A stretch of 64,000 nt of DNA from Flavihumibacter profundi (lineage in GTDB: Bacteria > Bacteroidota > Bacteroidia > Chitinophagales > Chitinophagaceae), in assembly GCF_020076305.1 (NCBI RefSeq), contig NZ_JAIQXE010000004.1:434001-498000 (forward strand). Direction: 5' to 3'. Positions 52,675-61,489 of the stretch are shown here, in pieces. Numbering within the stretch: position 1 is the stretch's first letter; each line of letters opens with the position of its first letter. The notes under the pieces were generated by a model, which worked only from the letters and a program-made list of their open reading frames with translations, did no database searches and was not told the DNA's origin. A program made the translations under genes and the position numbers.

Positions 52675-52682
52675 TAGCTTAG
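52675..52682 (+). promoter_or_regulatory. possible -7 box of ccoI
   Basis: TAGCTTAG differs from TAnnTTTG at one position. It lies between the operators and the ccoI start codon; an activator-dependent promoter would be expected to be imperfect. Confidence 0.3.
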
Positions 52683-52685
52683 CCC

Positions 52686-52717
52686 CAAAAATAAGGGTGC
52701 CAGCTACAGTGAACAAA
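52686..52717 (-). promoter_or_regulatory. Bacteroidota promoter of the REC-Crp gene
   Basis: On the minus strand TTTG (52717-52714), 20 bases, then TATTTTTG (52693-52686), a full match. It overlaps the start of ccoI. The transcript then crosses both operators, giving the regulator a chance to block its own gene. Confidence 0.65.
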
Positions 52718-55081
52718 CAAACCGCCTGCTATCATTGCGGAGAAGATTGCGGTGAAGTAAAGATCGTACTTGCTGAGAAACAGTTTTGCTGTGAAGGTTG
52801 CAAAACAGTTTACCAAATTCTGAATGACCATGGGTTGTGCGATTACTATGACCTCAATAACAATCCCGGCAAAAACCTGCGCCAGTCGATCAGGAAAAAT
52901 AAATTTGCATTCCTCGACGATGAAAAAATTGCCGGGCAACTGATCAGTTTCCGCAATGAGGAACAAACCCATATCAGTTTTTACCTGCCCCATATCCATT
53001 GCAGTTCCTGTCTTTACCTCATTGAACACCTGCATAAAATCCACCCGGGTATTGTGCGAACAACGGTAAACTTTTCACGTAAAGAAGCCGATATCATTTT
53101 CAACCATAAAAAAATAAGCCTGCGGGAAGTTGCCGAATTGCTTACCCGTATTGGTTACGAACCTTACATCTCCCTAAACCAGCTGAAGGAAAAAAAGCCC
53201 CGCCTGCCCCGTACCATGATTTATCAGTTGGGGATAGCCGGATTTTGTTTTGTTAATATAATGCTGATGAGTTTTCCTGAATACCTGGGGCTGAAAAATA
53301 TTGAAACCAGCCTTTTACATACATTCAGGTATTTGAACCTTGCGCTATCAGTACCAGTTTTGATTTTCAGCGCGCAACCCTTTTATGAATCAGCCTGGAA
53401 AAGCCTTCAGCACCGCTTCCTGAATATCGATGCCCCGATTGTACTGGCTATATGGGTTACCTTTTTCAGGAGCGTTTTTGAGGTATTGACGAATACAGGC
53501 AGTGGCTATTTTGATTCTTTTTCCGGTATCGTTTTCTTCATGCTTATTGGCCGGGTTTTGCAGGACAAAACCTACCAGGAACTTTCCTTTGACCGAGATT
53601 ATACGTCGTATTTCCCCATTGCGGTAACCGTACTGAAGGATGACCAGGAGGTGCCCATGGCCCTGCCTGATATACAACCCGGGCAAACCCTCCTGATACA
53701 TAATGAAGAACTTGTTCCTGCAGACGGCATCCTTACCAGGGGCAAGGCCTTCATCGATTATAGTTTTGTAACCGGTGAATCGCTGCCAGTATTAAAAGAA
53801 GTTGGTGAAATCATATATGCCGGCGGCAAACAGACAGGGGGCAATATGGAATTGCTGGTTGTAAAGGAAGTATCCCAAAGCTACCTTACCCGCTTGTGGA
53901 ACCAGCCCAATAATCAGCCAACTGAAGAAAAAGGGATTTCCTTTGTGCACCTCCTGAGCCGGTATTTCACATATATCGTTCTAACGATAGCATCTCTTAC
54001 GGCACTATATTGGTGGGCTAATGATCCTGTCCGCATATGGCCGGCAGTAACTGCGGTACTCATTATCGCTTGCCCCTGTGCGTTATTATTATCGAGCACT
54101 TTTACTAATGGCAATATCCTGAGGATATTGGGCAGGAATAAATTTTACCTCAGGAATGCCCAGGCCATTGAAGATATTGCCACCATAGACCATATTGTAT
54201 TCGACAAAACCGGAACCCTTACAACCACCCAGCTACATGATATAATTTATGAAGGAGAACCGCTGTCAAAATCTGCACAGGAATCTATTGCTGCGCTTGC
54301 TGCACAAAGCGGGCACCCGCTAAGCAAGGCCCTGGCCAGGCATTTTGGGCGGAACAGCCTTATTGTCCAGGGATTTCATGAAAAAACCGGCAGGGGCATT
54401 GAGGGACTGATCAACGGAGATCTTTATGCACTGGGGTCACAGCAATTCATAACCGGAAAAAACACGCATCCGGGTGGTACCAGGGTATATGTTTCGAGGG
54501 AAGGCAAGCTTCTGGGCTTTTTCAGTTTCCGCAACCACTACCGCAATGCTGTGAATGATTTATTACAGGATTTACAGTCGGATTTTGAATTATCCGTGAT
54601 TTCAGGAGATAACGCTTCCGAAAGGTCCACCCTGCGCAACCTTGCCGGCAAAAAAACCACCCTCCTCTTCAACCAGCAACCAGCTGATAAATCGGAATAT
54701 GTCCGGCAATTGAAAGACCACCAGAAAAGGGTAATGATGGTTGGTGATGGATTAAATGATGCCATTGCTATGCGGGAAAGCCACATTGGTATTGCCATGG
54801 CAGAAGATTGCAATACGTTTACCCCTGCCAGTGATGGCATACTTGAATCAGCGCAATTAGGGAAACTAAACCGGTTTATCAGGCTTTGCAGGGCCAATAA
54901 ACAGATCATCCTGGCAAGTTTCATGATGAGTATCGTATATAATATTATAGGCCTGTATTTCGCTGTACAGGGTAACTTATCCCCGATGGTAGCCGCCATC
55001 CTGATGCCGTCCAGTTCTATCAGCATTATCGGTCTCACTTACGGAAGCACCAACCTTGTAGCCAGGTGGTTAAAATTATAA
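52697..55081 (+). CDS. ccoI: copper-transporting P-type ATPase of the cbb3 cluster (CcoI/FixI)
   Basis: A 794-residue P1B ATPase that supplies copper for the oxidase CuB site. N-terminal Cys motifs (CYHCGEDC, CCEGCKTVYQ) form a small metal-binding zinc-ribbon-like domain, followed by an HMA domain with CSSC (PHIHCSSCLYLIEHL, about 95-160). Further on are the transport motif CPC (Cys459, Cys461), phosphorylation Asp503 in DKTGTLT, and the GDGLNDAIAM hinge. The start is a GTG (52697); another GTG four codons later is possible. Regulatory boxes precede it. Confidence 0.94.
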   Translation: MPATVNKQTACYHCGEDCGEVKIVLAEKQFCCEGCKTVYQILNDHGLCDYYDLNNNPGKNLRQSIRKNKFAFLDDEKIAGQLISFRNEEQTHISFYLPHIHCSSCLYLIEHLHKIHPGIVRTTVNFSRKEADIIFNHKKISLREVAELLTRIGYEPYISLNQLKEKKPRLPRTMIYQLGIAGFCFVNIMLMSFPEYLGLKNIETSLLHTFRYLNLALSVPVLIFSAQPFYESAWKSLQHRFLNIDAPIVLAIWVTFFRSVFEVLTNTGSGYFDSFSGIVFFMLIGRVLQDKTYQELSFDRDYTSYFPIAVTVLKDDQEVPMALPDIQPGQTLLIHNEELVPADGILTRGKAFIDYSFVTGESLPVLKEVGEIIYAGGKQTGGNMELLVVKEVSQSYLTRLWNQPNNQPTEEKGISFVHLLSRYFTYIVLTIASLTALYWWANDPVRIWPAVTAVLIIACPCALLLSSTFTNGNILRILGRNKFYLRNAQAIEDIATIDHIVFDKTGTLTTTQLHDIIYEGEPLSKSAQESIAALAAQSGHPLSKALARHFGRNSLIVQGFHEKTGRGIEGLINGDLYALGSQQFITGKNTHPGGTRVYVSREGKLLGFFSFRNHYRNAVNDLLQDLQSDFELSVISGDNASERSTLRNLAGKKTTLLFNQQPADKSEYVRQLKDHQKRVMMVGDGLNDAIAMRESHIGIAMAEDCNTFTPASDGILESAQLGKLNRFIRLCRANKQIILASFMMSIVYNIIGLYFAVQGNLSPMVAAILMPSSSISIIGLTYGSTNLVARWLKL

Positions 55082-55083
55082 AC

Positions 55084-55097
55084 ATGATAAAAATCAG
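55084..55097. promoter_or_regulatory. Crp/FNR-like site before ccoS
   Basis: ATGATAAAAATCAG resembles the two sites before ccoI (shared core TGAnAAAAATCAG with 52617-52630). It is centred about 76 bases before the ccoS ATG. No good -7 box was found after it. Confidence 0.4.
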
Positions 55098-55166
55098 ATT
55101 AGGCATTGAGTGGGGTCATGGCTCACAGAGCCAGCAGCCGATACATTTACAAAAATTTAACGTTAA

Positions 55167-55331
55167 ATGAGTGTAATCATCCTGCTTTTACTGGCAAGCA
55201 TTTTTGTTGCAGCCATTTTCCTGGCCGGTTTCATCTGGAGCGTTAAAAGCGGTCAGTATGATGATGATTATTCCCCTCCGGTCCGTATGCTTTTCGATGA
55301 TAAACCTTCACAAGAAAGTTCAAAAAAATAA
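55167..55331 (+). CDS. ccoS: cbb3 oxidase assembly protein CcoS
   Basis: A 54-residue protein, MSVIILLLLASIFVAAIFL at the start and a conserved FIWSVKSGQYDDDYSPPVRMLFDD tail. One membrane helix is followed by an acidic soluble end, as in CcoS, which helps insert heme and copper. It lies between ccoI and the fused ccoNO, 20 bases before the latter. Confidence 0.93.
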   Translation: MSVIILLLLASIFVAAIFLAGFIWSVKSGQYDDDYSPPVRMLFDDKPSQESSKK

Positions 55332-55351
55332 CCCGATAAACAGTCCCCGAT

Positions 55352-57475
55352 ATGCAGATTGAACAATTCAGTTATGACAACAAGACGGTAAAATGGTTTG
55401 CCTTTGCCACCATGCTATGGGGTATTGTAGGCATGCTGGTTGGCCTTTGGATCGCCATCGCGATGTATTATCCTCCGCTTAACCTGGGTTTTGCCCCAAC
55501 CACTTTTGGCCGGATGCGACCTGTACACACCAATGCAGTGATCTTTGCCTTTGTAGGCAATGGTATATTCATGGGTGTATATTATTCCCTCCAGCGCCTT
55601 TGTAAAGCGAGGATGTTCAGCGACTTGCTGAGCAAAATCCATTTCTGGGGCTGGCAGCTTATTATTTTAAGTGCTGCATTAACGCTCTGGACAGGACATA
55701 CTACCGGCAAGGAATATGCGGAGCTGGAATGGCCTATAGATATTGCCATTACCCTGGTTTGGGTAGTCTTTGGTATCAATATGTTCGGTACTATCCTTAA
55801 GCGGCGGGAGAGCCATTTATATGTAGCGATCTGGTTTTATATCGCCACCTGGGTAACCGTTGCCATGTTGCACATTGTCAACAGTTTTGAGTTACCGGTC
55901 AGTATCCTGAAAAGTTACAGTTGGTATGCCGGCGTACAGGATGCACTTGTACAATGGTGGTATGGTCACAATGCCGTTGCATTCTTCCTCACCACACCAT
56001 ACCTCGGATTGATGTATTATTTCCTGCCCAAGGCGGCTAATCGACCGGTATATTCTTACCGTTTGTCGATCATTCACTTCTGGGCATTAATCTTTATGTA
56101 TATCTGGGCTGGTCCGCACCACCTTTTGTATACCGCCCTGCCTGACTGGGCGCAATCACTCGGGGTTGTATTCTCTGTAATGCTAATTGCCCCATCCTGG
56201 GGTGGTATGCTGAATGGACTTTTCACCCTCCGTGGCGCATGGGATAAAGTACGGGAAGAACCTGTTTTGAAATTTTTAGTGGTGGCGATAACCTGTTATG
56301 GCATGGCCACTTTCGAAGGCCCTATGCTAAGCCTTAAAAGCGTAAATGCAATTGCTCACTTCAGCGATTGGATAATTGCCCACGTGCATGTGGGTGCGCT
56401 TGGCTGGAACGGCTTCCTCACCTTCGGCGTTTTATACTGGCTGATCCCCAGGATGTACAATACTCAACTGTATTCCAAAAAACTAGCCGGAACGCATTTC
56501 TGGATCGGAACAATTGGAATTATTCTATATGCAATTCCCATGTATTGGGCTGGATTTACACAAAGCATGATGTGGAAGCAGTTTACCGAAGAAGGCCAGT
56601 TGAAATTTCAGTTTCTTGAAACCGTTACGCATATCATTCCCATGTATGTTTCCCGGAGTATTGGTGGAACGCTTTACCTGACCGGTGCTTTAATTATGGT
56701 CTATAATTTATATAAGACTATGGCAGCCGGAAGTTTTGTGGCAAATGAAGAGGCTGAAGCAGCGCCATTGCCCAAAGTAATTCCTGTGCATGGCAAGGAA
56801 CACTGGCATCGCTGGGTCGAAAAAAGACCCGTCCAAATGCTGGTTTTCAGTTTTATTGCAGTTGCCATTGGCGGTATCCTGGAAATGGTTCCAACATTCC
56901 TTATAAAAAGCAATATCCCCACCATTTCCAGCGTGAAACCCTACACACCACTTGAATTACAGGGCCGTGACATATATGTAAGGGAAGGATGCTATACCTG
57001 CCATTCCCAAATGATCAGGCCATTCCGGGATGAGGTAGCACGTTACGGTGAATATTCAAAGGCGGGTGAATTTGTTTATGATCATCCATTCCAGTGGGGA
57101 TCAAAAAGAACCGGTCCCGACCTGGCCCGTGAAGGTGGCAAGTATCCTGATAGCTGGCATTTTAACCATATGATGGACCCCCAATCTATGAGTCCGGGTT
57201 CAATCATGCCATCCTATCCCTGGCTTTACGAGAACAATATTGATACTTCCAGCACACCGGCAAAAATCAGGGCTATGCAAACACTGGGCGTTCCTTACGA
57301 AGAGGGATATGCGAACAAAGCCAATGCCGACCTGATGAACCAGGCAAATGGTATAAGGGTCAGCCTGAAAATGGAAAAACTGGAAACTGCAAAAGACAAG
57401 GAAATTGTAGCGTTAATCGCATACTTACAAAGGCTGGGTAAGGATATAAAGGGTGAACAGACAGCACAGAAATAG
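55352..57475 (+). CDS. ccoN: cbb3 oxidase subunit I/II fusion (CcoNO)
   Basis: A 707-residue fusion. The N-terminal 460 residues are CcoN: about twelve helices with the heme and CuB histidines (HTNAVIFAFVGN; WWYGHNAVAF; GPHHLLYTALPDW; HVHVGALGWNGF). After a helix at about 495-515, residues about 525-707 are CcoO, with a single heme c motif CYTCH at 547-551 and the later GPDLAREGG and MPSYPWL. In most proteobacteria these are separate subunits. Confidence 0.96.
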   Translation: MQIEQFSYDNKTVKWFAFATMLWGIVGMLVGLWIAIAMYYPPLNLGFAPTTFGRMRPVHTNAVIFAFVGNGIFMGVYYSLQRLCKARMFSDLLSKIHFWGWQLIILSAALTLWTGHTTGKEYAELEWPIDIAITLVWVVFGINMFGTILKRRESHLYVAIWFYIATWVTVAMLHIVNSFELPVSILKSYSWYAGVQDALVQWWYGHNAVAFFLTTPYLGLMYYFLPKAANRPVYSYRLSIIHFWALIFMYIWAGPHHLLYTALPDWAQSLGVVFSVMLIAPSWGGMLNGLFTLRGAWDKVREEPVLKFLVVAITCYGMATFEGPMLSLKSVNAIAHFSDWIIAHVHVGALGWNGFLTFGVLYWLIPRMYNTQLYSKKLAGTHFWIGTIGIILYAIPMYWAGFTQSMMWKQFTEEGQLKFQFLETVTHIIPMYVSRSIGGTLYLTGALIMVYNLYKTMAAGSFVANEEAEAAPLPKVIPVHGKEHWHRWVEKRPVQMLVFSFIAVAIGGILEMVPTFLIKSNIPTISSVKPYTPLELQGRDIYVREGCYTCHSQMIRPFRDEVARYGEYSKAGEFVYDHPFQWGSKRTGPDLAREGGKYPDSWHFNHMMDPQSMSPGSIMPSYPWLYENNIDTSSTPAKIRAMQTLGVPYEEGYANKANADLMNQANGIRVSLKMEKLETAKDKEIVALIAYLQRLGKDIKGEQTAQK

Positions 57476-57513
57476 TGAATTTTGAACAGAATGAACATTA
57501 AAAAAAGAACAAC

Positions 57514-57693
57514 ATGAAATTTATAAACTACCTGGAATCGATAGCCGGCGTAAGCATATACGGATTGGGTTCGCTACTTATTTTCAGTGTGCTATTCCTT
57601 GGCATATTAGTGTGGACCTTCAAAGCGGATAAAAAACTGATTGAAGAAATCAGCCGGATTCCCCTCGACAACAATAACCCAACTCATTCTTAA
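57514..57693 (+). CDS. ccoQ: small CcoQ/FixQ-type subunit
   Basis: A 59-residue single-helix protein (helix about 18-36, YGLGSLLIFSVLFLGILVW) with a short polar tail (FKADKKLIEEISRIPLDNNN). The position between ccoNO and ccoP and the build fit CcoQ, which stabilises the complex. It starts 38 bases after ccoNO and ends nine before ccoP. Confidence 0.85.
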   Translation: MKFINYLESIAGVSIYGLGSLLIFSVLFLGILVWTFKADKKLIEEISRIPLDNNNPTHS

Positions 57694-57702
57694 AACAACC
57701 AT

Positions 57703-58920
57703 ATGTTTTTTAGTGATCAAATAAAGGGCAAACTGCAGGCAGGAACAAAAGCCATGGCCATTGTATTATTTTTGCTTGCCGCGTCGGCAACGGCGTGGGC
57801 AAAAGGCGCTACAGGCCCGGCTCCTACTAACGCTCTTGAAAATCCATTGGCGATTACCCTGTTAATCATCATCAGTGCCCTGGCGCTTATACTGGCCTTA
57901 CTGGCCTGGGTAGTAAACGGCGCAGCCGGTGTTTTCCTGGGCAGATCAGCAAAGGAATCAGAACCTGGCAGTAGTTCCTCTTCTACAATCATTTCTATCC
58001 TCCTTGTACTATTGATGGTGTCCCCTGCAACTTTTGCACAGGATGCTGCAGCAGAAGCAGGTCAGGCCAGAATCGGGGGAATGGACCCGATAGCTTTCTA
58101 TTTCATGCTGTTCATCATAGGGATTGAATTAGTGGGCATACTTTACCTGATATACAATCTCCAATTGCTTATCCGTGCAGAAAAAGCAAAAGTTATTTCA
58201 GTTGAAACGGCGGAAGCAGCAGGACCAAAAATAAACTGGTGGTCAAAATTCAACCGGTTCAGGCCAGTTGAACAGGAAGCCGATATAGATCTTGGGCATG
58301 ATTATGATGGCATCCGTGAATTGGATAACCGTCTTCCGCCCTGGTGGCTATATGGTTTCTACCTGACTATAATCGTTGGAGTAATTTACCTGTGGCGTTA
58401 CCATGTTGTACATACAGCCCCATCTTCTAAAGAAGAATATGAAATTGCTATGAATAAGGCCGCTGCAGAACAGGAAGAGTACCTTAAAAAATCAGCAAGT
58501 AAAGTGGATGAGAATACTGTGGTTATGCTGGATGCCGGCGGTATAGCAGCAGGCCAGTCAACTTTCATAACAAATTGCGCAGCCTGTCATGGCAAACTGG
58601 GTGAAGGTGGCGTTGGTCCAAATCTCACGGATGATTACTGGATCCATGGCGGAAAGATCAACGACATTTTTAAAACCATTAAATATGGGTATCCGGAGAA
58701 AGGAATGAAATCCTGGAAGGATGACCTGAGCCCGGTAAAAATTGCACAATTAGCGAGTTTCATCAAATCGATTCACGGAACAAATCCGCCGAACGGAAAA
58801 GAAAAACAAGGTGACCTGTATACAGAATCTGGCACACCAGAATCAACTGCAGTTCCCAAAGACTCAACTGCCAACCCTAATAGTAAAGATAGTACTACAC
58901 CCAGTCGGTCCGCCAAATAA
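57703..58920 (+). CDS. ccoP: cbb3 oxidase cytochrome c subunit CcoP (one heme)
   Basis: A 405-residue cytochrome subunit. The first 150 residues have three hydrophobic segments (including an N-terminal signal-like helix). The CcoP N-terminal motif is seen in YDGIRELDNRLPPWWLYGFYLTIIVGVIYLWRYH. The cytochrome c domain carries one motif, CAACH (292-296), with the axial Met in GMKSW. Standard CcoP has two hemes. The tail (about 360-405) is rich in Ser, Thr, Pro and Lys. Confidence 0.93.
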   Translation: MFFSDQIKGKLQAGTKAMAIVLFLLAASATAWAKGATGPAPTNALENPLAITLLIIISALALILALLAWVVNGAAGVFLGRSAKESEPGSSSSSTIISILLVLLMVSPATFAQDAAAEAGQARIGGMDPIAFYFMLFIIGIELVGILYLIYNLQLLIRAEKAKVISVETAEAAGPKINWWSKFNRFRPVEQEADIDLGHDYDGIRELDNRLPPWWLYGFYLTIIVGVIYLWRYHVVHTAPSSKEEYEIAMNKAAAEQEEYLKKSASKVDENTVVMLDAGGIAAGQSTFITNCAACHGKLGEGGVGPNLTDDYWIHGGKINDIFKTIKYGYPEKGMKSWKDDLSPVKIAQLASFIKSIHGTNPPNGKEKQGDLYTESGTPESTAVPKDSTANPNSKDSTTPSRSAK

Positions 58921-58931
58921 AGATAATTTCC

Positions 58932-60332
58932 ATGATAGAAGAACAGGAAGATATCAGTTTTCGTGACCACCTGGCTACAGTTGATGCAAAGGGAAAGCGC
59001 AAGTGGATTTACGCCCAGAAACCAAGGGGCAGGTATACCAATATGCGCACTTATGTAAGCTGGGGATTCTTCCTGATTTTCCTGTTATTGCCTTTTATTT
59101 ATGTAAACGGAAGGCCCTTTTTCATGTTCAATATCCCTGATGCGAAATTCATCATTTTCGGCCAGGTTTTCTGGCCGCAGGATTTTTTCATCTTCGGTTT
59201 AACGATGGTTTCCTTCGTTATTTTCATCGTTTTATTTACAGCCGCATTTGGAAGACTGTTTTGCGGATGGGTTTGCCCGCAAACCATTTTTATGGAAATG
59301 GTTTTCAGAAAAATTGAATACCTGATCGAAGGTGATGCGAGCCAGCAACGGTTACTGAAAAAATCGTCCTGGAACACAGAAAAAATTGTAAAAAAAGTAA
59401 GCAAACACCTTGTCTTTTTTTTAATGTCATTTATAATTGCCAATTTTTTCCTGGCCTATATTATCAGTATTAAGGAACTTTGGAAAATTATTACAGAACC
59501 CGTTTCAGAGCACTTCGTAGGGTTCTTGTCCCTTTGTGTTTTCTCCGGCGTTTTCTACGGTGTATATGCTTTTTTCAGGGAACAGGTATGCACCGTTGTT
59601 TGCCCTTATGGCCGCCTTCAGGGGGTTCTTCTGGACCAGAATTCACTCATTGTAGCCTACGACTATAAAAGAGGCGAACCCCGTGGAAAAGTTAGCCAGA
59701 AAGAAGAGCTTGGATTGGGGGATTGTATAGATTGCCTGCAGTGCATTAAAGTTTGTCCAACGGGGATCGATATCCGCAACGGCACACAATTGGAATGTGT
59801 TAGCTGTACAGCCTGTATTGATGCCTGTGATAATATCATGGAAAAAGTGGGGCGACCAAAAGGACTTATCCGGTACGCTTCGGAAAACGGTATTGAGAAT
59901 AGTGAGCCATTGCGCTATACCACGCGGATGAAATTATATACAGCTTTATTAATGGTCCTGCTCGTTATATTATCCACCCTGCTCCTGACCAGAAAAGATA
60001 TAGACGCCACAATTATGAGGACACCGGGTATGCTATACCAGGAAAGAGGGGCCGACAGTATCACTAATCTCTATAATATAAAAGTGGCCAATAAAACGAT
60101 GGCGGATGTTCCCATGACTGTTCGGATGGAAAGGGGTGATGGAAAAGTGGAGATTATAGGTGGGGGTCCGATTATTGTAAAAAAAGAAGGGCAGGGTTCT
60201 GGTTCATTTTTTATTGTACTTCCCAAAAAGGCTATACATGAGCGGAAAACAGAATTACGGCTTTATTTATATGAAGGAGAAAAAGAACTTGACCACATGA
60301 AAACCAATTTTCTCGGGCCCATAAATCAATAA
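58932..60332 (+). CDS. ccoG: CcoG/RdxA-like ferredoxin
   Basis: A 466-residue membrane ferredoxin that helps oxidase assembly by reducing copper. It has an N-terminal signal-anchor, a FGRLFCGWVCPQTIFMEMVFR segment, and two 4Fe-4S motifs (CIDCLQCIKVCP and CVSCTACIDACD) around residues 255-305. A C-terminal Ig-like periplasmic domain (about 355-466) follows a last helix. Confidence 0.93.
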   Translation: MIEEQEDISFRDHLATVDAKGKRKWIYAQKPRGRYTNMRTYVSWGFFLIFLLLPFIYVNGRPFFMFNIPDAKFIIFGQVFWPQDFFIFGLTMVSFVIFIVLFTAAFGRLFCGWVCPQTIFMEMVFRKIEYLIEGDASQQRLLKKSSWNTEKIVKKVSKHLVFFLMSFIIANFFLAYIISIKELWKIITEPVSEHFVGFLSLCVFSGVFYGVYAFFREQVCTVVCPYGRLQGVLLDQNSLIVAYDYKRGEPRGKVSQKEELGLGDCIDCLQCIKVCPTGIDIRNGTQLECVSCTACIDACDNIMEKVGRPKGLIRYASENGIENSEPLRYTTRMKLYTALLMVLLVILSTLLLTRKDIDATIMRTPGMLYQERGADSITNLYNIKVANKTMADVPMTVRMERGDGKVEIIGGGPIIVKKEGQGSGSFFIVLPKKAIHERKTELRLYLYEGEKELDHMKTNFLGPINQ

Positions 60333-60335
60333 GCT

Positions 60336-60782
60336 ATGACGCTGAACTTCGGACACAAACTGCTTATCGCCTTTATTTTGTTTGGTGCCATAATGCTTTA
60401 CCTGGTTTACCAGACTTTACAAACAGACTATGAACTGGTATCAAAAAATTATTACCAGGATGAGCTGGAGTACCAGCAGGTAATTGATGCCACAAAAAAC
60501 GCCAATGATTTGGGCTCTAAAACGGTTATAAGCCAGCAGGGCAATGAAATCCTGCTGCAACTTCCAAAGGAAATGTACAACCAGTCCATAAGTGGTAGAA
60601 TAAATTTTTATTGCCCGTCTGATTCAAAAAAAGACCGGAACTTTACGCTGGCCCCCGACCCCGCCGGTCATCAGGTTATACCAATTGACAAAGACATTAG
60701 TACTGCCTCATACCGTGTCCGGGTAAGCTGGATGGCCAATAACAAAAAATATTACCAGGATTCCTACCTGCAGGTAAAATAA
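60336..60782 (+). CDS. ccoH: FixH/CcoH family protein
   Basis: A 148-residue protein with one N-terminal helix (LLIAFILFGAIMLYLVYQ) and a periplasmic domain containing NYYQDELEYQQVIDATKNA, the FixH signature. It aids oxidase maturation. It ends one base inside the next start (TAATG overlap). Confidence 0.9.
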   Translation: MTLNFGHKLLIAFILFGAIMLYLVYQTLQTDYELVSKNYYQDELEYQQVIDATKNANDLGSKTVISQQGNEILLQLPKEMYNQSISGRINFYCPSDSKKDRNFTLAPDPAGHQVIPIDKDISTASYRVRVSWMANNKKYYQDSYLQVK

Positions 60783-61489
60783 TGTACGCGGATATAATCA
60801 TAGCTGGATTAAGTTTAGGCGCCATCAGTAGTTTTCATTGTGTTGGCATGTGCGGTCCTATTGCATTTGCTCTTCCGGTACAAAACCTGGGGCGGTTAGA
60901 CCGACAGATTGCCGTTTTAGGTTATCATAGTGGAAGAATTATTACCTATGCAAGCCTGGGTGCCATTTTCGGCGGACTGGGAAGACAGGTTTATCTCGCA
61001 GGATTCCAGCGATGGTTTTCTATTGGATTAGGGATCCTTTTACTGTCATTATTGATACAGTACGTCAAAAATAAATCAAACATACAGCCTACAATTTTCA
61101 ATCGCCTGCAGCAAAGGATTCAACAATGGATGGGGCATTTGCTCAAAGATAACAAGCCATCTTCCTTCCTGCTGCTGGGTATGGCCAACGGGCTGCTGCC
61201 CTGCGGCATGGTTTACCTGGCTATTGCCGGGGCATTAAGTACCAATAATTTTACAGATGGGATCATCTTCATGGCCTCATTCGGCTTAGGCACTTTTCCA
61301 GCTATGCTGGCACTTAGTCTCTTTGGATATATGGCAAGTATAACACTACGCAACAAGATTAAAAAACTCACCCCGGTTGTTATTGCCCTGATGGGCGTAT
61401 TGTTAATTTTACGTGGCCTAAATTTAGGCATCCCCTACATTAGCCCCGTGCTGGAATCAGCAAGGGGTAAGGCTGAATTATGCCACTGA
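60782..61489 (+). CDS. TauE/SafE-like (DsbD_2-type) membrane protein of the cbb3 cluster
   Basis: A 235-residue protein with six helices and the metal-suggestive motif FHCVGMCGPIAFALP near the start, plus NGLLPCGMVYLAIAGAL. Genes of this type (sulfite exporter TauE/SafE family) close many Bacteroidota cco clusters. A role in copper uptake or assembly is likely but not proven. It overlaps the convergent histidine kinase by 12 bases. Confidence 0.85.
   Translation: MYADIIIAGLSLGAISSFHCVGMCGPIAFALPVQNLGRLDRQIAVLGYHSGRIITYASLGAIFGGLGRQVYLAGFQRWFSIGLGILLLSLLIQYVKNKSNIQPTIFNRLQQRIQQWMGHLLKDNKPSSFLLLGMANGLLPCGMVYLAIAGALSTNNFTDGIIFMASFGLGTFPAMLALSLFGYMASITLRNKIKKLTPVVIALMGVLLILRGLNLGIPYISPVLESARGKAELCH

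Noticed and set aside
55119-55132. Small hairpin (GGCTC/GAGCC) before ccoS as terminator of ccoI
   Set aside because: The stem is only five to six base pairs and has no T run.
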